Assembly: GCA_002345725.1 (NCBI GenBank)
Contig: DDWP01000099.1
Location: forward strand, 1-12,868
Source of the DNA: Candidatus Shapirobacteria bacterium UBA2283
Lineage (GTDB): Bacteria; Patescibacteriota; Microgenomatia; UBA12405
Length of the DNA: 12,868 nucleotides
Direction of reading: 5' to 3'
Shown here: positions 6,064 through 11,515 of the stretch, piece after piece
How the letters are laid out: each line of letters opens with the position of its first letter
Numbering within the stretch: the first letter of the stretch is position 1
Translations under genes and position numbers: made by a program
The notes under the pieces: model-generated
What the model was told of the DNA's origin: nothing
Database searches by the model: none
Seen by the model: only the letters and a program-made list of their open reading frames with translations

Positions 6064-6984
6064 ATGATGGTAGATACCAGCAAGTTCAATATCAAATCAG
6101 TTACCAACGACGGTTCTTACGGTAAGTTTGAGTTATCCCCTCTAATTGGCGGATTTGGTCACACTCTCGGCAACAGTCTTCGTCGCATTCTTCTTATTAC
6201 TATCCCTGGTGCAGCTATTACCAAGATTAGAATAGACGGTGCTACTCACTTGTTCACCACCTTACCAGGCGTTAAAGAAGATTTGGTAGATGTCTCACTT
6301 AACCTTAAGAAAGTTAAATTTACTTATTCAAAAGATGAACCCATCGTTCTCTCGTTGAATAAAAAAGGTGTCGGCCCAGTTACCGCTGGTGATATTGCTG
6401 GTAATGACCTTTGTAAAGTCAGCAATCCTGATCAGATAATTGCCACCATTACTGATGCCAAAACTACTCTTAGTATGGAGTTAACCATCGAGAGCGGTAT
6501 CGGATACACCCTAGCCAAAGAGCAAAAATCAGACGTTATGGGTGAAATCATTCTTGATGCCACCTTCACTCCAGTCATTCGAAGCAACTATCAAGTAGAA
6601 CCAACTCGTCTTGGTAAAAAAAGCAACTACGACAAATTAATTATGGAGATCTGGACCGATGGTTCAATTGATCCATTAGTTGCCCTTAAGACTGCCGCTA
6701 AAGATATGATAACTTCTCTTTCTCAAATTGTTGATCCTAAAGAATTTGATGAAGAGGTAATTACTCTGGCTGCAAACCCATCCTCTTCTGGTTCAGATAT
6801 CTCTATCGAAGAGATCGAATTACCTCTACGTGTTACCAACGCCCTTAAAAAATCAGGTTACTCTACCATCGACAATCTCGTCAAAGCTGGTAGATCTGAT
6901 GTTAGTAAGGCCAAAAACGTTGGTGAAAAATCATTAAAGATTATTGATGCCTGGCTTAAAGAAAAAGGCTTCACTTGGAAATAA
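6064..6984 (+). CDS. rpoA: DNA-directed RNA polymerase subunit alpha
   Basis: 306 residues. The N-terminal dimerisation domain (about 1-225) shows the canonical LIGGFGHTLGNSLRRILL (about 27-44), which binds beta/beta', then the insert domain and VEPTRLGKKSNYDKLIMEIWTDGSIDP (about 178-204). A linker at about 230-245 leads to a C-terminal domain (about 249-306) with LPLRVTNALKKSGYSTIDNL and KNVGEKSLKIIDAWL, the helix-hairpin-helix surface that binds UP elements and activators. Alpha dimer formation is the first step of polymerase assembly. ATG 6067 immediately after is an equally possible start. Gene order rpsD-rpoA-rplQ is standard. Confidence 0.97.
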   Translation: MMVDTSKFNIKSVTNDGSYGKFELSPLIGGFGHTLGNSLRRILLITIPGAAITKIRIDGATHLFTTLPGVKEDLVDVSLNLKKVKFTYSKDEPIVLSLNKKGVGPVTAGDIAGNDLCKVSNPDQIIATITDAKTTLSMELTIESGIGYTLAKEQKSDVMGEIILDATFTPVIRSNYQVEPTRLGKKSNYDKLIMEIWTDGSIDPLVALKTAAKDMITSLSQIVDPKEFDEEVITLAANPSSSGSDISIEEIELPLRVTNALKKSGYSTIDNLVKAGRSDVSKAKNVGEKSLKIIDAWLKEKGFTWK

Positions 6985-6987
6985 ATT

Positions 6988-7443
6988 ATGAATCATCGCA
7001 AGTTTGGTATAAAATTAGGTAGAAACCGCCGCGAACGTGAGGCTCTTTTCAAGTCTCTAACTAGGTCCATCTTTACCCATGGAACTATCGAGACTACCAG
7101 TGCTAAGGCTCGATCTGTTGTTTCCATTATCGAAAAGCTCAGTAACCATATCATCACTAAAGATATTGTTATAGCCCAAAGAGAACTTTCTACTTATATT
7201 CAGGACAAGAATTTGGTTAGCCAAATCTATGCTGAATTTAAGAAAGTCTTCGAAGGTCAGACAAGCAACTTTACCAAAATGTGGAAAACCAAGATTCGTC
7301 AAGGTGACAACTCTCTTATGGTTAAGTTTTCTTTCGTCAAACCTTACTCTCTCAAAACTGTTAAAGTTGAAGAAACCAAACCTGAAGTCAAAGAAACCAA
7401 GACCGTCGCTAAGAAGCCAGTTACTAAGAAATTAAAGAAATAA
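6988..7443 (+). CDS. rplQ: 50S ribosomal protein L17 with basic C-terminal tail
   Basis: 151 residues. The core (about 1-118) has the L17 signature: MNHRKFGIKLGRNRREREALFKSLTRSIFTHGTIETT at the N-terminus and a C-terminal strand ending about SFVKPYSLK. L17 lies near the peptide exit tunnel. The last about 30 residues (from VEETKPEVKETKT to KKLKK) are a Lys/Thr/Glu/Val-rich low-complexity extension beyond the usual 116-127-residue length. It starts 3 nt after rpoA and ends 1 nt before rplM. Confidence 0.95.
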   Translation: MNHRKFGIKLGRNRREREALFKSLTRSIFTHGTIETTSAKARSVVSIIEKLSNHIITKDIVIAQRELSTYIQDKNLVSQIYAEFKKVFEGQTSNFTKMWKTKIRQGDNSLMVKFSFVKPYSLKTVKVEETKPEVKETKTVAKKPVTKKLKK

Positions 7444-7444
7444 T

Positions 7445-7864
7445 ATGAAAGCTAAAACTACTGTTACCAAAGGAAACACCATCGAACGTCAATGGCATTT
7501 AGTTGATCTTAGTGATCAAGTTCTTGGCCGTGTTTGTGTCAAGTTAGCCTCCATCCTTCAAGGTAAAGATAAAGCTGATTATTCACCAAACAGAGATGCT
7601 GGTGACTATATTATCGCTATTAATGCCAGCAAGATCAGAGTTACTGGTAAAAAACTTAAAGATAAAATCTATTATCACCACACTGGTTACGCTGGCCATC
7701 TTCGTGAACTAACTCTTGGACAACTTCTCGAAAAAGATCCAAGGCAAGTTATTTCTCATGGAGTCATGGGTATGTTACCTAAAAACAAATTACGTGATCG
7801 TCGCATGACTCGATTAAAAATATTTATTGATGGTAACCATCCTTACAATGACAAAATCAAATAG
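7445..7864 (+). CDS. rplM: 50S ribosomal protein L13
   Basis: 139 residues, normal length. Shows W-H-L-V-D-L with LGRVCVKLASILQGKDKADY (about 27-46), GDYIIAINASKIRVTGKK (about 53-70) and the signature VMGMLPKNKLRDRRMTRLKIF (about 99-119). L13 is an early-assembly protein of the large subunit. It pairs with rpsI, as is usual, and here follows rplQ directly so that the alpha operon runs on into rplM-rpsI. The 3' end overlaps rpsI by 17 nt. Confidence 0.96.
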   Translation: MKAKTTVTKGNTIERQWHLVDLSDQVLGRVCVKLASILQGKDKADYSPNRDAGDYIIAINASKIRVTGKKLKDKIYYHHTGYAGHLRELTLGQLLEKDPRQVISHGVMGMLPKNKLRDRRMTRLKIFIDGNHPYNDKIK

Positions 7865-8261
7865 TAAAACTCTCTATACTTACGCAGTTGGACGTCGCAA
7901 ATCTTGTGTCGTTACCCTCAAACTTTTTGCTGGTAAAGCCGATAGTATGGTCAATGGCAAACTATTTGCCGACTACTTTCCAGGTACCAACAATCAAGTT
8001 CTATCCCAAAAGCCTTTTATTGTTACCGACACTACTGGTAAGTTCTACTACACTGCCAAGATAATTGGTGGTGGTAAAGTTGGTCAACTTGCCGCTTTAA
8101 CCTTAGCCATATCACGTGCTCTTAAGAAGCTTGATGAAGCTACCTACAAGTCACCTCTCCGCAATGCTGGACTATTAACTGTCGACTCTCGTGTCCGTGA
8201 ACGTCGTATGGTCGGTACTGGTGGTAAAGCTCGTCGCCAGAAGCAGTCACCAAAGCGTTAA
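7848..8261 (+). CDS. rpsI: 30S ribosomal protein S9
   Basis: 137 residues from the ATG at 7848. An ATG at 7827 is also in frame but lies deeper in rplM and adds residues not typical of the family. The start MTKSNSKTLYTYAVGRRKS leads into the S9 signature YAVGRRKSCVVTLKLFAG. The middle has the G-G-G-K-V-G-Q-L-A-A-L segment (about 77-90), and the C-terminus RERRMVGTGGKARRQKQSPKR is the extended basic tail that reaches the P-site tRNA, ending in the conserved KR. Coupled to rplM by a 17-nt overlap. Last gene of the ribosomal run. Confidence 0.95.
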   Translation: MTKSNSKTLYTYAVGRRKSCVVTLKLFAGKADSMVNGKLFADYFPGTNNQVLSQKPFIVTDTTGKFYYTAKIIGGGKVGQLAALTLAISRALKKLDEATYKSPLRNAGLLTVDSRVRERRMVGTGGKARRQKQSPKR

Positions 8262-8263
8262 GA

Positions 8264-8279
8264 TCTTTTTTAAAAAAGA
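8264..8279 (+). terminator. Perfect A/T palindrome after rpsI, possible weak terminator
   Basis: TCTTTTTTAAAAAAGA is a perfect 16-bp palindrome 2 nt after the rpsI stop. It is low in G/C, so a poor intrinsic terminator, but its position at the end of a long operon is suggestive. The rest of the 8262-8427 gap shows no gene or RNA that I recognise. Confidence 0.35.
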
Positions 8280-8427
8280 CATCGGTTCATTGGTTAAATA
8301 CATCTCAGATTAAGGCCAGTGTTTTTAAAAATGTCAAAGAGATTAGATTTGGCTGTGGTCAACCATATATCATCAAAAACGGATAAGCAATCGTGGTGAA
8401 CCTCTATTAATTCAAATTTTGTAGCGT

Positions 8428-8433
8428 TATAAT
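8428..8433 (+). promoter_or_regulatory. -10 box (TATAAT) for the small gene at 8443
   Basis: Perfect TATAAT ending 9 nt before ATG 8443. The ATG at 8434 abuts the box and would be upstream of a normal transcription start, so the box argues for 8443 and a (near-)leaderless message. No clear -35 is present. Confidence 0.55.
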
Positions 8434-8442
8434 ATGTCTTGT

Positions 8443-8685
8443 ATGCGAACAGCACAACAGATTCTCGAAGCTCGGGGAAAAGCAGACGACCCAAAAGGTG
8501 AACGATTTGGTGTCACCCCACGATTTCATGGCAGGCAAGATATTGCAATTGTTGTCACACAGTTGTCTGGTGGTCGTCTCGTACTAGATAACATGCAAAC
8601 CAGAGTGGTTGGCCCTATCCTTTTATCAGAAAAAACAGGTCGAAGAGTTATCCATCCAGAGGATCCCACAGTAATTTTCCAATAA
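8443..8685 (+). CDS. Small conserved-looking protein of unknown function
   Basis: 80 residues, beginning MRTAQQILEARGKADDPKGE. An N-terminal helix (about 1-12), a charged Gly/Pro/Asp-rich segment (about 13-32), and an apparently compact beta-rich body (IAIVVTQLSGGRLVLDN, about 34-50, then VVGPILLSEKTGRRVIHPED) can be read. I see no Cys, no signal peptide and no membrane segment. I do not recognise the family. Codon use and the -10 box at 8428 support a real gene. It stands alone between the ribosomal operon and uppP. A start at 8434 (three residues longer) is possible but would precede the predicted transcript start. Confidence 0.65.
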   Translation: MRTAQQILEARGKADDPKGERFGVTPRFHGRQDIAIVVTQLSGGRLVLDNMQTRVVGPILLSEKTGRRVIHPEDPTVIFQ

Positions 8686-8692
8686 CTTACTG

Positions 8693-8698
8693 TAGACT
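8693..8698 (+). promoter_or_regulatory. Candidate -10 box for uppP
   Basis: TAGACT preceded directly by TG, ending 6 nt before the uppP ATG. Only four of six consensus bases match. It is listed because the spacing equals that of the other candidate leaderless promoters in the window. Confidence 0.3.
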
Positions 8699-8704
8699 AT
8701 CAAT

Positions 8705-9436
8705 ATGACTTTAATCCAGTCCCTTTTCCTGTCGTTTACCCAAGGTGTCACCGAATTTTTACCCATCTCTTCTTCAGGTCATCTAAATTTATTTCAACAT
8801 TTGTTTGGGTTGACCTCATCACTTTCTTTTGCTGTCTTTCTCAATACCGCAACTTTTTTTTCCGTCATCTTTTTCTTTAAAAACCAGACAAGATATTTTT
8901 TTGATAATTTAAAGTACATTATCGTCGGGACTATCCCCGCCATCTTTATCGGTCTCTTTTTTAAAGATCAAATAGAATCAATTTTTTCTGGCCCGACTTT
9001 TCTGCCTTATGGATTTATTCTTACTTCAATACTTTTATTTTCTACTCGCTTTGTCAGGATAAAAGATGAGAAGCTGGATTATAAAATTGCTATTCTAATA
9101 GGTCTGATGCAAGCCTTAGCCATACTTCCGGCAGTTTCTCGTTCTGGTGCCACTATTGCCACCGGGTTGTTGCTTGGATTAAGTCCAATTATTGCTTTCA
9201 ACTTTTCATTTTGTCTTTTTATAGTTGCTTCCCTCGGGGCCATAGTTCTTGATTATCAATCATTATTTTCCTTATCACTCTTTAGTCCTATTTCGCTATT
9301 ATCTTTTATCACCGGGACACTTACTGGTATTATTGCTCTCTACTTTCTCAAGAAAATTCTTCAGAAGAACAACTTTTGGTATTTTGGTATCTACACTCTC
9401 ATCTTAGCCTTTAGCCTTCTCCTGCTTCTCCGTTAA
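8705..9436 (+). CDS. uppP: Undecaprenyl-diphosphatase (UppP/BacA family)
   Basis: 243 residues, shorter than the usual 260-290. Dephosphorylates undecaprenyl diphosphate to recycle the lipid carrier for peptidoglycan and other envelope glycans; in this family resistance to bacitracin follows from it. Both active-site motifs are intact: GVTEFLPISSSGH (residues 14-26, catalytic E17 and H26) and LPAVSRSGAT (141-150, with R147). Hydrophobic stretches give about seven or eight membrane helices, e.g. about 41-58, 70-86, 101-114, 126-143, 155-178, 190-213 and 224-242. The 3' end overlaps a convergent small gene by 26 nt. The presence of UppP indicates a cell that builds a wall or exports glycans. 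Confidence 0.93.
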   Translation: MTLIQSLFLSFTQGVTEFLPISSSGHLNLFQHLFGLTSSLSFAVFLNTATFFSVIFFFKNQTRYFFDNLKYIIVGTIPAIFIGLFFKDQIESIFSGPTFLPYGFILTSILLFSTRFVRIKDEKLDYKIAILIGLMQALAILPAVSRSGATIATGLLLGLSPIIAFNFSFCLFIVASLGAIVLDYQSLFSLSLFSPISLLSFITGTLTGIIALYFLKKILQKNNFWYFGIYTLILAFSLLLLLR

Positions 9437-9572
9437 TCATATCTTGAGCCATTTTCCTCAAGTTATCTTCAGCTGACCACAATGCTCTTCTTCTCTTTTT
9501 ACCTTTTTCTTTTTTATTCTCTGCAGGTGTGAAATAGATTATGTCTTTATCAATCACATATTCAATATCCAT
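9411..9572 (-). CDS. Small basic protein of unknown function (53 residues)
   Basis: Starts at ATG 9570-9572 on the minus strand and ends with TAA at 9411-9413, inside the end of uppP. It begins MDIEYVIDKDIIYFTPAENK, has a strongly basic centre KKEKGKKRRRALW (about 20-32) and an amphipathic acidic C-terminal helix (about 33-53, SAEDNLRKMAQDMINGEAGE). A perfect TATAAT lies 9 nt before the start codon, the same spacing as for the gene at 8443. Family not recognised. The N-terminus followed by a basic patch resembles small regulators or antitoxin-like proteins only in general shape; no partner is visible, so no function is assigned. It fills most of the uppP-ppa gap. Confidence 0.6.
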   Translation of the reverse strand: MDIEYVIDKDIIYFTPAENKKEKGKKRRRALWSAEDNLRKMAQDMINGEAGEG

Positions 9573-9581
9573 AGATCATTC

Positions 9582-9587
9582 ATTATA
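9582..9587 (-). promoter_or_regulatory. -10 box (TATAAT) for the 53-residue gene
   Basis: On the minus strand TATAAT, preceded by TG, 9 nt before the ATG. A TTGATA sits 20 nt further upstream, too far for a standard -35. The region 9573-9640 is a divergent promoter shared with ppa. Confidence 0.55.
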
Positions 9588-9602
9588 CACTAATCGCACT
9601 AC

Positions 9603-9630
9603 TTGCATATCAAATACATACATGTTAAAT
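9603..9630 (+). promoter_or_regulatory. Candidate promoter for ppa
   Basis: TTGCAT (9603-9608), 16-nt spacer, TTAAAT (9625-9630), ending 10 nt before the ppa ATG. Both boxes are weak matches. It would again give a very short or absent leader. Confidence 0.35.
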
Positions 9631-9640
9631 TCCTTCAATC

Positions 9641-10180
9641 ATGATAAGTAACATAAAAATAGGTGATAAATATCCGGAGGTTGTTAATACAATTGTAGAA
9701 ATACCTTCAGGGACTCACAACAAATATGAATATGACGAAGAACTTGACATTATCAAGCTTGATCGAGTTCTTCATTCTCCGGTACACTATCCCTTTGATT
9801 ATGGTTTTGTTCCAGAGACTAGGTGTGACGATGGTGACCATCTTGATATTATGGTGGTTACTAACTCTCCTACTTTTCCAGGTTGTTTACTAGAGGCTAG
9901 GGTACTTGGGGCTTTGTTAATGTCTGATGAACATGGTGGTGATGAGAAGTTGTTAGCCGTTCCTGTCCACAACCCTTATTTTAAGCACATGAAATCGTTA
10001 AGAGACGTCTCTCCCCATCTTCTTGAAGAGATAGTCCACTTTTGGGAGTCATACAAACATCTTGAGAAGAAAAAACGTCCTGTTAAGCTTATGGGTTGGG
10101 TTTCCCGTACTGAGGCCTATAAGATAATTAAAGCTTCTCAGAAAAAATTCCAAGCAGAGAAAAAAGAGATAACTACCTAA
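9641..10180 (+). CDS. ppa: Inorganic pyrophosphatase (family I, soluble)
   Basis: 179 residues, typical of bacterial family I. Hydrolyses pyrophosphate to two phosphates, pulling nucleic-acid and protein synthesis forward. The active-site set can be placed: E20 in EIPSG, K28, E30, R42, Y50 and Y54 in HYPFDYGF, the metal-binding Asp residues D64, D66 and D69 in DDGDHLD, D96, D101 and K103 in SDEHGGDEK, and Y138-K139. DGDHLD differs from the common DGDPLD by His for Pro, a non-catalytic position. Monocistronic: the next gene has its own promoter and T-box. The start is immediately after a weak -10, with no Shine-Dalgarno. Confidence 0.95.
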   Translation: MISNIKIGDKYPEVVNTIVEIPSGTHNKYEYDEELDIIKLDRVLHSPVHYPFDYGFVPETRCDDGDHLDIMVVTNSPTFPGCLLEARVLGALLMSDEHGGDEKLLAVPVHNPYFKHMKSLRDVSPHLLEEIVHFWESYKHLEKKKRPVKLMGWVSRTEAYKIIKASQKKFQAEKKEITT

Positions 10181-10197
10181 GTAGTGGAAACTTTTTC

Positions 10198-10206
10198 TGA
10201 TATAAT
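10198..10206 (+). promoter_or_regulatory. Extended -10 promoter of the T-box transcript
   Basis: TGA-TATAAT: perfect -10 with an upstream TGn. Predicted start near 10213, about 15 nt before the first leader helix. No good -35 is visible, acceptable for an extended -10. Confidence 0.65.
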
Positions 10207-10225
10207 ATTCTCATAAAGCATTATT

Positions 10226-10424
10226 ACTGAGGTCGCGACTCAGAAGCTGAGAGACAAATACTCTACGGAAGTTGAACCGTTAAATCCAACAGTCGATATC
10301 GGTCAAAAGCTAGAGTCGGCCAAAGTGTCTAAAAGAAAAATGCTTTTAGAAATCAAGGTGGTATCACGAGATTGAGAAGTCCCGTCCTTGGAAGTTATTA
10401 TAATTCCCAGAGACGGGATTTTTT
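10226..10424 (+). promoter_or_regulatory. T-box riboswitch leader (transcriptional attenuator)
   Basis: Elements in order. (1) A short stem I: GAG (10229-10231)/CTC (10261-10263), GTC (10232-10234)/GAC (10253-10255), CTCAG (10239-10243)/CTGAG (10247-10251), with a bulge AAATA (10256-10260) that could hold the specifier. (2) An H-type pseudoknot as in T-box stem IIA/B: ACGG (10265-10268) with CCGT (10277-10280), GTTG (10271-10274) with CAAC (10287-10290); GAACCGTTA is typical of this part of T-boxes. (3) Stem III, an 8-bp hairpin 10328-10350. (4) The T-box AAGGTGGTATCACG (10355-10368) with its partner CGTCCTTG (10383-10390), forming the antiterminator with TGGT free to pair with a tRNA 3' end. 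(5) The competing terminator. Known T-boxes read uncharged tRNA and let transcription continue on amino-acid shortage. The T-box core is strong; the amino acid is not resolved. Confidence 0.85.
10380..10424 (+). terminator. Intrinsic terminator of the T-box leader
   Basis: TCCCGTC (10380-10386) pairs with GACGGGA (10412-10418), an inner GGAA/TTCC pairing extends the hairpin, and TTTTTT follows (10419-10424). The 5' arm shares CGTC with the antiterminator partner, so the two folds exclude each other. It ends 13 nt before the ATG of the controlled gene. Confidence 0.88.
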
Positions 10425-10437
10425 GTCTCAAAACAAT

Positions 10438-11515
10438 ATGGCACAAGAAAAAGACAGTGCAGATATCACTGAGATAGTGATAGATCAGTTGGTGAGCCAA
10501 TTTCATGACTCAGTTAAAGTTATGGCCCACAATCCGGACAAATACTCCGAGATGTTGGCATTGCTTAAGAGTTACAATCCCCAGTTTTCACCCCGTCGAT
10601 ACTAACGCCCAATTTCCCGAGACAAAGGTGCTTGTCAATGTGGTAGCCGCTATCTACGCCCCACTAATTCATGGTTTTAGTCAGACAATTCTCAAGAATA
10701 TTCAAACCGGTATTTTGCCGCCTGAAGTAGTTGCGCCACCAAGAGACGCCATTCCTTTGGCTAATTCTCTCTTAGCACAAGCAGAAATAAGAGGTATAGA
10801 TTTACATATTTTTGAGCCACCGGTTAACCGAAATACAGCTGGAATAGTTAACAATCAGAAAAGTAGCGATGCTAAGGTAAGTCCGTTTCTTAATTTGATG
10901 TTTGACCAAACCACATCGGCCATGAACGGCGCCACTTCAATCGTTGAAGTCGAAACTGGTATTTACGGCACTACTTCCATGATTATGGCGTCTGCTTTCA
11001 AAAGCAGAGGGATAGAGTCATACTATCCATTAAAGTTTTATGGTCTTGGCCCAAACTTGAGTTTTGTTCATGCGGTGTTATCTAACGGTAAAGAGTGGGT
11101 GGCAGAAAATGCCGAATCCTTTGGGCTAGTGAGTAAATCCCAAATTACCGGCTTGATGGTTCTACTTGACACCATGGAAGAACTGGGTATGGAAAAATTT
11201 TATCAAAGTGTCGAGAACTTAATGATTGATAAGGACGGGTTAGTTAAATCGGTAAAGTTGGCCGTTTCAGAGGAGGAGTTAGAGATTGCCATTGCTACCA
11301 ATCAAGTTATTAAAGATACAGCTCCACTTTACGAAAAGATACCACTTGAGACATTAGTTCAGATGCTAGGAGATGTGCCAAAATTAGTAAAATGCTCTAG
11401 TGACGGTTATCCTTTTACTTTAACCGAGGCAATTCCACCGATGAACTCAAAAGAAGAACACTTTAAGTTAGTTCGATCCTCGAAGTTATTTGGTTGTCCA
11501 AAACTAAGAATATGA
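10438..11515 (+). pseudogene. T-box-controlled protein of unknown function, reading frame broken by +1 shift
   Basis: Frame one starts at ATG 10438 (MAQEKDSADITEIVIDQLV...) and stops at TAA 10603-10605 after 55 residues. The other frame, with the same codon style, runs from there to TGA 11513-11515. Skipping one C in CCCC (10591-10594) joins them smoothly (..NPQFSPVDTNAQFPET..) into about 358 residues. No Shine-Dalgarno or alternative ATG serves the second part; a GTG at 10628 is the only other start. I do not recognise the protein. Visible features: an N-terminal helical part (about 8-50), PPEVVAPPRDAIPLANSLLAQAE (about 90-112), a Gly/Thr-rich EVETGIYGTTSMIMAS core (about 165-185) and SRGIESYYPLKFYGLGPNLSF (about 187-207), suggesting a soluble alpha/beta enzyme. 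No membrane helix. The stop overlaps btpA by 4 nt, so they form one operon. Confidence 0.75.

Noticed and set aside
8294..8494. Reverse-strand frame of 66 codons between rpsI and the small gene at 8443.
   Set aside because: It overlaps the start of a better-supported forward gene with its own -10 box, has no promoter or recognisable motif, and its composition looks random.
10256..10259. Asparagine (AAU) as the T-box specifier, favoured by the following A.
   Set aside because: The antiterminator TGGT calls for A73, whereas bacterial tRNA-Asn usually has G73; left unresolved rather than assigned.
10505..10594. Start of the second frame of the T-box-controlled gene at ATG 10505.
   Set aside because: The 30 codons from there to the junction read as an out-of-frame shadow of the first frame (Trp/Cys/Arg-rich), while the first frame reads as protein-like; a frameshift explains both better.
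11494..11511. TTG start for the btpA gene, six residues longer.
   Set aside because: The ATG at 11512 forms the usual ATGA overlap with the upstream stop and fits the family N-terminus.
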